From assembly GCA_016946835.1 (NCBI GenBank), contig JACVTC010000028.1, positions 847,501 to 902,500 on the forward strand: a stretch of 55,000 nucleotides of DNA, read 5' to 3'. Positions 23,757 to 34,672 of this stretch are shown piece after piece; within the stretch, counting starts at the first letter, position 1, and every line of letters starts with the position of its first letter. The notes beneath the pieces were generated by a model. That model saw nothing but the letters and a program-made list of their open reading frames with translations, made no database searches and was not told the origin of the DNA. Source of the DNA: Neocallimastix lanati (nom. inval.) (taxonomy: Eukaryota; Neocallimastigomycota; Neocallimastigomycetes; Neocallimastigales; Neocallimastigaceae). The translations under genes were made by a program, and so were the position numbers.

Positions 23757-24168
23757 GGCATTTCGAAAAGTTTCATTTCGGAAAAGTTTCATTTTGCAAT
23801 TTTTTTAAAAGATTAATAAATAAATAAATTAATTAATAATAAACCAAATAAATAATATGTATATTTTAAATAAATAACTAAATAAATAACTAAATAAAAT
23901 ATAAATAAATAAACTATGATAAATAAATTTAAAAAAAAATTTAAAAAATATATATATATATAAATATATAATAATAAATATAAAAAAATCAATATTAATA
24001 ATTTAAAGGATGTAAAGAATAATAATTTAAAATATGATTATTAAAATAAAAAAAAATATTATTTAAATTATTAATTGACCTTTAAAATTCTTTTACAAAA
24101 TCTTTAAATATTAATAAATATTTTTAATAAAAGAAATAATAATAAATAATATAGTAAAAAAAAAAAAA
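23757..24168 (+). repeat. A-tailed interspersed repeat, copy 2, preceded by GTTTCATTTCG motifs
   Basis: Three consecutive 13-16-bp motifs (GGCATTTCGAAAA, GTTTCATTTCGGAAAA, GTTTCATTTTGCAA) at 23757-23799 lead into a body that matches 22343-22882 with gaps. Both copies end in an A-run. Confidence 0.5.
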
Positions 24169-24229
24169 TTATTATTAAATAATTAATAAATAAAAGGAAA
24201 AAACTAAAGTTATTAAATCTATCATGATG

Positions 24230-24420
24230 AATCATACATATAATCTAGCGTCGAACCTCACCTCTAGATTACAAAATTTCTATTTAAAGAAATTCTTATT
24301 CTGGAATAAGGTTTGAACTGAATATCTGGAAGAAATTATGGTCTTCTCCTTCAAAGGCATTAGCCCTGCTATCCTGTATAATTTTATTTTCAGCGTTGAC
24401 GCTCGTTATGAAATAAATTA
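24230..24420 (-). mobile_element. LINE C-terminal remnant (family IV-like)
   Basis: The minus strand of 24300-24400 contains GAGCGTCAACGCTGAAAATA, then a CAGGxxAGCAGGGCTAA block and GACCATAATTT. The same order occurs at 38770-38860 (plus) and 34905-34985 (minus), where it forms the end of a LINE ORF. Stops are present. The part 24230-24300 was not identified. Confidence 0.5.
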
Positions 24421-24519
24421 CATTCTTTTTTATAATTTTTTTCTTTATCTTTAACTGGAGAATATGTTTAATATTAAATTAAATGCCTAAATTTCAAGAA
24501 AATTATGATTTTTATTTAT

Positions 24520-25290
24520 TTATTTCCGATGTGTACCGCCCTTATTTTCAGCTCCCTTTAAGGGCTTGAGAATATTAAAGGAGTCACAACACTTCTGTAT
24601 GCTTTTGAATAGATAGATAAAGTCCCTGCTGGACGGCCTTATTAAGCGTTCAGCATTGAAGTTCTGACATGTATTTTATTGCTGAAAATTTTCTAGTATG
24701 TTTTTCCTCAGAGTGCTTCTTCAATTCCAAGCTTCCCTTTGAAGTGAGACCAGTTTAGCCTAACCTGATGAGATACGTACCAACTTGGCGAGATACAACT
24801 CTCCCTAGAAAGACTGTAATATAGTAGAATATATCTACATTCATACCCATACGTTGAGTTCTTAAGAAACACAATAAAAGGATGCAAAGCTATTCTCATT
24901 AAATAATCCTTCAATCCAGTATTATCCTATATTAACTAGTGTTTCTAGTATTTGTGTACTTTTCGTTCTTTCTTTGATCCAAGAAAAGGTTTATAGTATG
25001 AAATTTTCCCAATTACTATAGCAAAAAATAACATTCATTTATAAATAATAGGATATGAGGATTCTTAAGAAATCCTTTAATGTAATAAAGCATTTTTCTA
25101 TCTTTGTTATTCATTCACTGTATGAGAGGTTTCAGTTCAAATCATTTGAAAATAATTACAACTAATTAGGAATGGAAATTTGCTTTAGATAACTCTTGTT
25201 TTGAAAGATAAAAGATAGGGTCATTATTATTAAGAAATTTGGAAACTTCCCCTCGTACTCATAAACTTGTGTATTTATCGATACTAAATT
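24520..25290 (-). pseudogene. Degenerate LINE ORF2 remnant
   Basis: On the minus strand from right to left: NNNDPIFYLSKQELSKANF near 25190-25240, AIVIGKISYYKPFLGSKKERTK near 24970-25030 (matching the SKVIYYSPLLGSNKSRTAR segment of family I), then the SRE-type segment near 24760. The left half 24520-24840 matches 6330-6630. Frameshifts and stops are frequent. There is no RT catalytic motif. It is an old copy of a different LINE lineage. Confidence 0.6.
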
Positions 25291-25317
25291 CAATTTTTAT
25301 CCAATATATATATATTT

Positions 25318-25372
25318 ACTTTTTTTTTTTTTACAGCCGCAATTATTACGAACTTTTATCTTTATTTATATA
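25318..25372 (-). mobile_element. LINE family III 3' tail
   Basis: On the minus strand, AAAGTTCGTAATAATTGCGG, CTGT and an A-run (T-run 25320-25332 on the plus strand). Compare 9740-9790 and 37915-37937. Confidence 0.5.
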
Positions 25373-25374
25373 TT

Positions 25375-25378
<4 letters not shown>

Positions 25379-25418
<40 letters not shown>

Positions 25419-25853
25419 CAGGGAAGAGAAAGAGAATACACTTCCATAAATTTATTAATTTTATTATAAAAAATACATGTAGGTAAAAAATACATTTGAA
25501 ATTAAAAATAAAAAAAAAAAAATAAAAGTTAAAAAATAAAAAATAAGAAAGCTCAAAAATAATATGTATTTCGGCAAGTTGTACTATGCGTGAATTTTTC
25601 CCTTCCTAACAAATAAAAAAGAAATAAAACTTAGAAGTAACATCTTTAAAAAAGATAGTGTGGTGTCCACTAAACTCTCCCCGGATTCATCATTTTTGAA
25701 CTATTAAGGCGAGATTCACCCTTCGTGGAAATAGATGATAATCCTATATTATTATTATACCTTATCAGTACGACGTCGACGCTCTTGGTTAAGTTTGGTA
25801 TTTTGAAATACCTATCAAATAATAGCTCAAACCAACTACTTATGATAGGTATT
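25379..25853 (-). mobile_element. LINE family I, copy E (5'-truncated 3' end)
   Basis: T-run 25379-25415, the family I tail with a small insertion (GAGAAAGAGAAT), a UTR and about 240 bp of ORF end. It is more diverged than copies A-C and carries frame-disrupting changes, for example a lost base in the CATTTTTGAAC stretch near 25692. It ends at the GATAGGTATT motif, which is internal in copies A-C. Confidence 0.75.
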
Positions 25854-25863
25854 TATTTCATAA

Positions 25864-26245
25864 ATTTTTTTTTTTTTTTTTTTTTTTCTTTTAGTCTAGG
25901 AAGAGAATACACTTCCATTGCTTTATTAAATAGATTAAAATATTTTTATGTATTACATTTAATTTAAAAAAAAAAAAAAATTATATAATGTATTTTTTTT
26001 TTTATGACTTAGAGAATGACTTTATTTAATTTATAATAATAATAAAATTACATGAATTAAATGAAAAAATAACAAATAAAAAACATGAAATAAATAAAAT
26101 ATTATATATTATAAAAATATAAAAGTGCGTTAGAAGCAATAGTTTCTAACTTTTCCCATTCCTCGATAATAACACCACGTCCATTATTGCGAGTAATAAT
26201 TTCAGTATTAGTGTTATCAATCGAATCTGTATCTGGAGGTTACAT
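25864..26245 (-). mobile_element. Two further LINE 3' ends in tandem
   Basis: 25864-25975: a T-run and then a tail variant TAGTCTAGGAAGAGAATACA with a short UTR. 25985-26245: a T-run, GACTTAGAGAATGACTTTA, and about 250 bp closely matching the 3' part of the family II element (7530-7760), including the reverse complement of its C-terminal codons. It stops near 26235. Both are 5'-truncated insertions. Confidence 0.7.
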
Positions 26246-26478
26246 TATATAATTAAAAGATAAAAAAAAAAAATAAAATGTATGTAAAAGATTAAGTAAA
26301 ATAAAAAATAATAAAAAGTTAAGAAATAACAAATTTTAATTAATCAAAGAAAATTTAATGTAATAAAGAATAAAAATAAGTTCAAGAGTTAAAAAAAAAT
26401 TCAGTGTGATGTATACTACGAGTAGTAACATGATCACCAGTTAAATCTAAAATAATAAAACAAAGAAGTAACATCTTT

Positions 26479-26481
<3 letters not shown>
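26246..26481 (-). mobile_element. LINE UTR-like remnants
   Basis: 26270-26400 matches 6150-6300, the AT-rich part behind a LINE T-run. 26455-26481 reads AAGAAGTAACATCTTTAAA, which is family I sequence interrupted by the insertion that follows. Confidence 0.45.
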
Positions 26482-26524
<43 letters not shown>

Positions 26525-26628
26525 GACAGGGAAGAGAATACACTTCCAAAACTTTATTAATTTTATTTTAAAAAATACATATAGGTGAAAAGTACATTTG
26601 AAATTAAAAATAAAAAATTTAAAAAATT
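26482..26628 (-). mobile_element. LINE family I, copy H, inserted inside another family I fragment
   Basis: T-run, family I tail and UTR only. Flanked on both sides by ATCTTTAAA (26473-26481 and 26629-26637). Outside the duplication the two flanks (AAGAAGTAAC... and ...ATAGATAGTGTG) are adjacent in intact family I copies, so this is a LINE within a LINE. Confidence 0.7.
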
Positions 26629-26651
26629 ATCTTTAAAATAGATAGTGTGAA

Positions 26652-27277
26652 ATAAAAAAGAAATATTCAAAAATAAAGTGTATAAATAAATTCAGAAAAA
26701 TACAATAAACCTCGCCTCCAAGATTATATCCAATATACATAATGATGAATAATAATAAATAAAAGAAATCAAATGATATTAAAAAAAATATGGTTAAATA
26801 CAATAAATTTTTTTTTTTTCAAAAAAAAAAAAAAAAAAAAAAAAAAGCCGTTGTCAGTGGAATTATGAATTGAATTAATATTAATTTTTGAAAATAATAA
26901 TAATAAACTTGAATGCATAATTTTTTTTTTTTTTTAAAGAGAAACTACACCACATAATTAATAAACTTTTATTAAATATATAATCCTAATTTTTTTTTTT
27001 TTTTTTTTTATTACATACATTTTATTTTTTTTTTTTTTTTTAAAAAATAAATAATTAAAAATTAAAATAAGTATTCATCTACGGTATAAAATCATTATAA
27101 TAAAAGAAAAACAATTAAATAAAATTAATACATTTTCAATAAATATATTTCAACACTATATAAAAATTATTATTAAAAATTAAATTAAAAAGTGAATAAG
27201 ATAATTCCAATAAATTGATATTGTATTGTAAAGTATAAATTAATCAAATTAATAAATAAAGGTGTTAGGGGACTAAA
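26652..27277. other. Low-complexity intergenic region
   Basis: Runs of A and T (26810-26845, 26920-26937, 26992-27041) and AT-rich DNA. The presumed 3' UTR of the acyltransferase gene lies at its right end. No gene seen. Confidence 0.6.
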
Positions 27278-28564
27278 TTATGTTATTTGTCTAAATAGAG
27301 GTATCTTTCTTAAGAAATAAACCACTATAAAAGTGGTAATAAATACAATTACAGTTTGAATTGGAAGGAAAAACAATGGTTCAAAAGTGGCTGCATGTAA
27401 TCCCATTATGCTTAAAAATTTAGCTAAGCTAAAATGAGACAGATATATACCAAATGAACAATCTGATAATGTCAATACTATCTTTACAAACCATTTCTTT
27501 TTAAATAATGGGTTAAGCCATTTTGTGACTTCATATTTAAAAAAAATAAAACCTCCAACGGAGGTCATAACTACATTAAATGCGTAATAGTCATAAAATT
27601 TTCTTATTTCACTATCCCTTCCACGATTTTGTAGAATATGTAATACTGGAGTCATAATTAATCCCACAAAGCCAACAAGATAAGATAGGTATAAATACTT
27701 TTTTTTTCTAATAGTATGCCATGTAGATACATGACCTAAAAGATAATATACAGTAAAGCTACCTACTAATTCCATTCTTAAAGATGCGGTAAAGTTTGTA
27801 AACACTTCAACATTTTCAAACTTACAAATATCTCTTAACACATAGCGGAGAGTGGGAAATAGCTGACTCATAATAGAAGAAACAACCATAATATATATTG
27901 TTGCAGCTCGATCCTTAGCAATTGCTCTATAAATTGGGGTTAAAATGTATAAACCCATTACAAAATTTAAATACCACATATGCTCTTTTCCTTGAATAAA
28001 ATCATTAATTGTCTTTTTTGGATTTACTTTAATGAATCTCAGGCTTATATCATTGTGCAAAAAACGTTTAAACACAATTGCATGGAATAACCCCCAAAAG
28101 ATAAAACTTTTAAAAATTCTCCAGACATATTTAGTATAAATTTTTCGATAACTCAATTTTTTTTCAGGATTTAAAAAAAACATACCACTTATAATTACGA
28201 AATAGGGTACACAGGCTCTAGATAATCCACGATAGGTGGTCAACACATACCAATTTTTTGTATGAAATTTCTTTTTGACAAAAAACCAACTACAGTGAGT
28301 CCAAATGACCAAAAAGCATGCATATATTCTAAGACAATCTACCCATAACACTCTTCCTGGTTTCTGATTACTATCTTTTCTATTTTTTACTGTAACATTT
28401 TCTTGTATTGATATACATACTTCATTTGTTTCTGTAGTACTGGACAAATTTTTATTCTTTAACTCTTCATATGCTAAAACTGTATCTAATGATTCATCAT
28501 TTTCTGAAATTTTGTTATTGTTTATGACTAATAATGGCTGTAACTCATTTTCTGGATCACTCAT
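27278..28564 (-). CDS. Acyltransferase-3 family integral membrane protein
   Basis: Intact single-exon gene, 428 residues. Residues 1-70 form a polar, Asn/Glu-rich, probably cytosolic extension. The acyltransferase-3 domain starts at RVLWVDCLRIYACFLVIWTH (71-90), which holds the conserved Asp, Arg and membrane-end His of the family. SRACVPYFVIISGMFF (115-130) and HMWYLNFVMGLYILTPIY (195-212) follow, then about seven further hydrophobic helices, the last ending at residue ~420. The family transfers acetyl or other acyl groups to sugars and polysaccharides at membranes (bacterial OatA/WecH type). The actual acceptor here is unknown. Absence of introns and bacterial-like architecture suggest horizontal acquisition, but eukaryotic members also exist. 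The long N-terminal extension is unusual for bacterial members of ~330-370 residues. Neighbours on both sides are retroelement debris. Confidence 0.85.
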   Translation of the reverse strand: MSDPENELQPLLVINNNKISENDESLDTVLAYEELKNKNLSSTTETNEVCISIQENVTVKNRKDSNQKPGRVLWVDCLRIYACFLVIWTHCSWFFVKKKFHTKNWYVLTTYRGLSRACVPYFVIISGMFFLNPEKKLSYRKIYTKYVWRIFKSFIFWGLFHAIVFKRFLHNDISLRFIKVNPKKTINDFIQGKEHMWYLNFVMGLYILTPIYRAIAKDRAATIYIMVVSSIMSQLFPTLRYVLRDICKFENVEVFTNFTASLRMELVGSFTVYYLLGHVSTWHTIRKKKYLYLSYLVGFVGLIMTPVLHILQNRGRDSEIRKFYDYYAFNVVMTSVGGFIFFKYEVTKWLNPLFKKKWFVKIVLTLSDCSFGIYLSHFSLAKFLSIMGLHAATFEPLFFLPIQTVIVFITTFIVVYFLRKIPLFRQIT

Positions 28565-29149
28565 TTTTTACATATATTTCATATTTTTTACCTCTTTAAA
28601 TATTAAACTTTTACCTGTAGAATATATAAATAAAATAATCTTTTTTAAATTTATATTCTAAAAATTTCATAAATTTAAGATAATAGAAAATTTAGTAATT
28701 ATTTTATTATTTATATATAATTTTGAAATAAATTTAATTTTATAAATTTTCCTACAAAATATTAAATATAATGGAGATATTATAAAATTGTAAATTACAT
28801 TACACTCTATACATCATATTATATTTATTAATTAATTATATAGTATATAATAAATATAATCATAATATATATAACATATAAATTATATTAAAATATGAAT
28901 AATTAATTAATTATCTAATATTATATATATATACATATATTAAACTAAGTTAAAATTAACTTTTTTTGAAAATTCATTTTTTTTTTTTTTTATAATATAT
29001 TAATTAATCAGATATAATATAACTATTTTATTTAATATAATATATTATATTATAGAATAGATTTAAAATTTATATTTATAAATTTAATAGAATCAAATTT
29101 TATAATTTATTATTTTATAGTATATACTGTTACTTGTATATTTGTGCTT
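28565..29149. other. Acyltransferase upstream flank, AT-rich
   Basis: AT-rich sequence with TA-rich repeats. It should hold the promoter of the acyltransferase, but no motif can be assigned. Confidence 0.5.
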
Positions 29150-29300
29150 CTACAGCTTATAACTTGAAAAGAGGCCAGTGTAACCTAACTCGATAAAATA
29201 CGTACTAGAGGTATTGTTGCATTTCAGAACGTGGCTTTATATAAATTGTGGCGTACTTAAATAATCCGTTCTAAGAGTGGCTTAAATTATATTAAATAAA
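29150..29300. mobile_element. LINE scrap joined to a MITE-like terminus
   Basis: 29160-29212 resembles 24740-24790 and 6535-6580 (LINE post-RT region). 29219-29235 is GCATTTCAGAACGTGGC. With the following ~60 bp it aligns to the reverse complement of 34342-34412, ending in GAGTGGCTTAAA. It therefore contains one end of the inverted-repeat element described at 33994-34412. Confidence 0.5.
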
Positions 29301-29579
29301 TTAATATTAAAAAAACGATAAAATAATATTTAATAATATATAATTTTTAAGATATATATTTAATATTTTTTTGTATAAAAAAATAATATTTAATTTTATA
29401 AATATATTTTAATATTTTTTATTAAAATAATAATAGCATATTTAGTAATATTTAATTTTAAAGATATATTTGAAAATTTTTCACAAAAAAGTAATAATAA
29501 AAAAATAAATAAAAATAAAAATAAAAATAAAAATACTAATAATAATATTTAATTTGCATTTCAAAAATTATAAATAATA

Positions 29580-31000
29580 GTGATAATTTGGAAAAAGTTC
29601 GTAAAACCATCATAGAAATTCATCAACATTCAAAATATTTATTAGAACAAAGAATTAAAAAATGGTGAAACAATAATAAATCTTTCACCAAAGCAAACTA
29701 GTCCCAACATAGACGTAAATATAGAAAACTAATAAAATGTCAAATTGTAGAAAATATGGACATGTTATAGATAAATGTAACCAAAGAAACTTCAACCTAA
29801 ACAGCAAAACAACAACCTATAAAAAAAAAAAAAACAAGGAAATATGACTCGAATACTGAATCTGAGAACAGAGCAAATTATATGGAAAGAAAGTATAGCA
29901 ACAAAGATGAAAATAAATGCCTTCCGAGGCACTAAACTAAAATTGAACTACTATACTAGTAAAAATAAAAAAAAAAAAAATTTCCAAAGAAAATAATAAC
30001 TTAATGTCATGGATTTAGATTCAAGTGAGTCATATTACATGACTCACAACATAAAATGTTGACACATTATAAGTAAACATTATGAAATAATATCATTCGC
30101 TGATGGTGGTACTGTAAGATCTGAATGTATAGGAACTTATGTTGGATATATCAACGAAAATATACTTATTTTAAAAGATGTATTATACATTCCTTCTTTT
30201 AAAAGGAATTTGACTTCAATATACCAATTATTCATCCAATTTTTTAAAAACTTATTTTTCAATCATAATGATATAAATAAAGTTGAAATATACGAGAAGA
30301 TTGAAATTAAAATATGTACGACAAATGTAACTAACTATAATGTTTATAGAATATGTTCATTATTTAAAAGACCAATTCTCATTAAAGAAATAAGCGAATG
30401 TAACAGTATTCAAAATATGGAAAATGAAGGCGTATTAAAATTATGGCATAAGCATGTATTTCAATAAAACTAAAATAAAAATCACTTACCAAACATATTA
30501 ATTAATGAAAAATGCAAAATCTGTTCGGGAATCAAAATTAAAAAATTTTCTATATTATTTAACTGAAACTGGGACAGAAAATATAATTGAATTAATTCAT
30601 ATAGATACTATTCAATACTCAGATGAAAATAAATATTTTTTCAGTATAATGGATGACTACTCAAGATATGGTTGGGTATTTTGTGTTAAATCAAAGGTAG
30701 ATGTTTACCCAACGATTATAAAATAGTACAACGTAGTCAAAAATGTTTTCAATAAAACAATTAAATATATATAAACTGATAATGAAGGAGAATTTAATAA
30801 TTATCAATTCAATCAATTTTGTGGAAATAGTGGAATTATAAAATTAAACAAGTTTAGAGTATAATCCACAAGAAAGTGGTAAAGAAGAATGTTTTTAAGA
30901 AATCCTCATTCATACTGTAAGAGCACTATTTAATGATGCTTGCTTAAATTATAAAATTTGGGAAGATGCAATTAAAATATTATCATGTATATTGGAATAA
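29580..31000 (+). pseudogene. Ty1/copia polyprotein remnant
   Basis: Plus strand, many frameshifts and stops. A gag zinc-knuckle remnant NCRKYGHVIDKC lies at about 29743-29782. The protease region near 30010-30060 reads DLDSSESYYMTH, with the catalytic Asp-Ser-Gly changed to Asp-Ser-Ser. It is followed by FADGGTVRSE and VLYIPSFKRNLTSI, typical of the copia protease to pre-integrase region. 30505-30726 carries an integrase segment (IELIHIDT ... IMDDYSRYGWVF, two of the catalytic-core landmarks), then TDNEGEF near 30775-30800. No RT is visible. The element is dead. Confidence 0.75.
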
Positions 31001-32302
31001 CAAAATTCGAATAGAATAATGAATAAATAATAAAATTAGTTAGTATAAAAATAGTCTAGTTTATAATTTAATATATAGTTTGGTGATAAATAAATTTAAA
31101 TGAAATTTTATATATTTTATTATTAATAAAAATCTTTTTAATAAAACATTTATTCTTAAATTAATTTGTTTTCTATTATTAAGTTATTATATTATTCATA
31201 ATCTAGAAATTGTTACATTTAATAATATAATTCAATATTTTTATTATACACTTAATATTCTTATTATATTATATTTTATTATATTATATTTTTAATTTAT
31301 TTATCAAACTAATTTATATTTTATTAATAATTAATTTTTTATTAATATCTTATATTTTATTAATATTTTTATTTATATTTAGATAAATAATTTTTATTTT
31401 AAAATAATTTTTATAATATTAATACTTTAAACTATGTTTATAATAAAATTAATAATTTATTTTTATATAAAATTATATAAAATAATTATATTAAAAATCC
31501 ATTAAAATATTTAATAACTCTGTATTAATTTTTATATAAACAAATATTACTAATTATGTAGAAAAATAAAAGAATTAAAAATCGAAAAAAAAATAAATAT
31601 ATTATGTTAGGAAATTATTGAAATTTTTAGTAATGATTAGTTTTATAATTAGTATTATTAATTTTTAGTATTAGTTTAGAAGTAGGTAGTTGTAAGTTGA
31701 AGTAATTAGTTAAAATAATAAAATAAAGATCTTGTTATAAAATTTAGTGCAAAAAGTAATAAAAATTAATTTATATTCAATAAAAAAATAAAAAATAAAA
31801 AATAAAAATAAATAAAAAATAAATAATTAAATAACTATTTATTTTTTATTTTAGTATTAATTTACAATATTTACTAATTTAATTTTATTAAATAAATTTT
31901 CTTTTGCTCGTTTACACTACAAATATATTCATTTAAAATATAGTGCATCAGAGTAATTAAAACAATTATATTTTTCTTATATATGTATATATATATTTAT
32001 TTTAAAAATAAAAATCTATAAAAAATAAATAATTAAATAATTATTTATTTTTTTATTTTAATATTAATTTACAAATATGACTAATATAATTTTTTAAATA
32101 AATTTCCTTTTAAAAATTTATTTTTACAAATATTGGAATTATTGGTTTACCTTTATTGCTATTTATATTAAATTTATACTATTATTTATTTTTATAGTTT
32201 GTTTTAATTATGCTTTCAATAAATATATACATTTAAAATATAGTACATCAGAGTATTTAAAACAATTTTTCTTATATATATATATATATATTTATTTATT
32301 TA
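31001..32302. other. AT-rich region with a possible LTR fragment
   Basis: Mostly featureless AT-rich DNA. A stretch from about 31604 to 31790 begins TGTTAGGAAATTATTG and has an LTR-like look (start TGTTAGG, internal AATAAAGATC near 31721-31730). No matching second copy or clear end was found, so it is only a possible 3' LTR of the copia remnant on its left. Confidence 0.3.
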
Positions 32303-32495
32303 TGTTAGAATATGTGAAATATGAGTTTAAATGTATTAAATGTAGCGTATGTAATGTAATGTATAAGCCACAATGTATTAATATATAAGCATAATATGTA
32401 AATTTATTAAATTTACATATTTGTAACTCTTAATCATAAAATATATATTAATAAAGTTGACATAATTATAAAACCTAGATTAATGATTTCTAACA
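32303..32495. mobile_element. Solo LTR with 5-bp target duplication
   Basis: 193 bp starting TGTTAGAATA and ending ATTTCTAACA (inverted termini TGTTAGAA/TTCTAACA). The 5 bp on both sides are ATTTA (32298-32302 and 32496-32500), the usual target-duplication length for copia and gypsy integrases. No internal coding DNA is attached, so recombination between LTRs removed it. Confidence 0.8.
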
Positions 32496-32697
32496 ATTTA
32501 TTTAGTAATATTATTATTATGAAAAATTACTTAATATTTCGATAATGTAAAATAATTGTAAATAATTACAGTTTTATATATAAATATAAAAATTTTAATT
32601 TCTATGTGTTTTATCTTTATTTTTTTTAATATTTCTTTATTGGTATCATAAAAAAATAATTTATATTATATTATATTATTTATTGTATTATTAGGCA

Positions 32698-32936
32698 AAT
32701 ATTCTTAATAAATAATAAATAATAAATAATAAATAATAAATAGTAAATAATAAATAATAAATAGTAAATAATAAATAATAAATAATAAATAATAAATAAT
32801 AAATAATAAATAATAATAAATAATAAATAATAAATAATAAATAATAAATAATAAATAATAAATAATAAATAATAAATAATAAATAATAAATAATAAATAA
32901 TAAATAATAAATAATAAATAATAAATAATAAATTTA
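32698..32936. repeat. AATAATA heptamer minisatellite
   Basis: Tandem 7-bp units (ATAATAA phase) with a few TAG variants at the left end. The same heptamer forms arrays at 53875-54140 and, as the complement, inside the last SMC4 intron at 46390-46495. Confidence 0.9.
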
Positions 32937-33993
32937 TTAAAAATTAAACATTATAATACACTATACACTATACGCTGTACATTTCACAGCTGCAGAAAAG
33001 ATTATTTAAAAAATATTCCATTATTAATAAAAAAAAATTTAATTAATAAAACATTTATTTTTTTTTATTAAAATTATAATCTTTTTTATATATTAAATTT
33101 TAATACTTAAATTAATTAATGAGCAATTAATTAAACTATTAATCATTAATTAATATAATAATAAAGTTAAGATTTTTAACTTTAAATATTATAAAATAAT
33201 ATTAAGGTTTTTTTTTTTTTTTATAATGAATTAAACTTTTATTATTTCTATAATTAATAACTACTAAAAAATTGAATATTAATTCTTTTTTACTTTTTTA
33301 TTTTTTCTTCTTTGTGAAAAAAAGAAATTTTCAATTATTTTATAACACTAATATATATTATATGTTATTACTATTCATATGAAGTAATATGAAGTAATAA
33401 AGTTATTGATAGTATAATATATATAATTTTAAAGAAGATAAAAAAATGTTTAAAAAAATGTTTTAAATTTTATAATAAATATATATATTTAATAAAAAAA
33501 TTGAAATTTGAAAATTCTAAAAGTATTACTTGCCAAGAAAATCATGCTGTTATATAGGTAGTTATTGTATTATGAAGAACGAATGAATAACGCAATTATG
33601 AGTGCTGTTGCATAAATTTGTGTATATGTACAACTAATTTAATTTGTACAGATCAAGCTTTTTTATTACGTAAAAATTATTTTCCAAAAAATAAAATTTA
33701 CTATTAAAATTAATTTTTTTTTTTATACTGGAAGTAAAAATTGAACAATTTTTAATTAATTCTATAAATAGATAAATGTAAAAAAAAAAATATAAAAAAA
33801 ATGTAAATTAAATATACTAATTAAAAATTTAAAAAAAGAAATATATATATATATTAATAAAATAAATTAATTTCATATCATTTTATATTTAATTATGCAT
33901 ATATTTTCTTATTTTTTTTTTTTCTTTAAATATTTAAATTTTTTATGAAAAAAAAAATATATATAATTTTTAGTTAAATTATTTGAATGTATT
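32937..33993. other. AT-rich region, no gene seen
   Basis: Roughly 1 kb of AT-rich sequence. A slightly more complex stretch at 33530-33660 has no recognisable coding or RNA feature. Confidence 0.5.
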
Positions 33994-34412
33994 GTATTTC
34001 TGAACGTGGCTTATAAATAAAGATTCAATTTGTAATTTAACGCCCCACATTTTTAATTTTTTTTAATTATCAATAAATAAATAAATAAAACTAGAAATAA
34101 ATATAAATGGGTTAATATATTTTATTTTTAACCGTTAAAAAATAGAAAAAAAAATCCATTATATGAAATAAGTGAAACAAATAGAGGAAAAGAAAAAATT
34201 ATAAATTAAAAATATAAATATAATTTATATCTTTAAAATTAAAATTATTTTTTTTTATTTTGACAAAAAATATTAAAATAAAATTTTAAAATAAAATTTT
34301 AAAATAAAATATTATATTTAATTATTTTAACAATAATTCATTTTAAGCCACTCCTATATAAACGACTTACTCAAGTACAATATATTTTCTGTAATGCCAC
34401 ATTCTGAAATGC
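33994..34412. mobile_element. MITE-like element with 17-bp imperfect terminal inverted repeats
   Basis: Left end GTATTTCTGAACGTGGC (33994-34010). Right end GCCACATTCTGAAATGC (34396-34412), whose complement GCATTTCAGAATGTGGC matches the left end at 14 of 17 positions. The interior is non-coding and AT-rich. The right terminal ~70 bp are repeated at 29219-29290. No clear target duplication. This suggests a non-autonomous DNA transposon, with the class unknown. Confidence 0.5.
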
Positions 34413-34672
34413 TTTTTTTTTTTTTTTTTTTTAATATTATTATTATTTCTTTTTATTCTTTAACTCTTAAAGGAAATTAATTACTTTAAACTATACCTTC
34501 TATTATTTACTATTTCATAATATATCGTTTTTATTTGTTTTGTTTTGTTGTTTTATCGATTTTAAATAATGAATTATATTATTCATCCTTTTGAAAAAAA
34601 AAAATAAAAATAAAAATAAAAAATATTATTTTTACTTAATTAACTTTTTTAATAACTTGGACACAAAAAAAA

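Noticed and set aside
24241-24271. Hairpin TAATCTAG/CTAGATTA with GGTTCGA in the loop, resembling a tRNA B-box
   Set aside because: Short arms, no A-box or other tRNA features, and it lies beside LINE debris.
24760-24800. CTGATGAGA motif resembling a hammerhead ribozyme core
   Set aside because: No GAAA partner and no flanking stems; the stretch aligns with LINE coding sequence at 6540-6580.
32698-32936. Regularly spaced repeats considered as a CRISPR-like array
   Set aside because: No spacers; it is a pure heptamer tandem repeat in a eukaryotic sequence.
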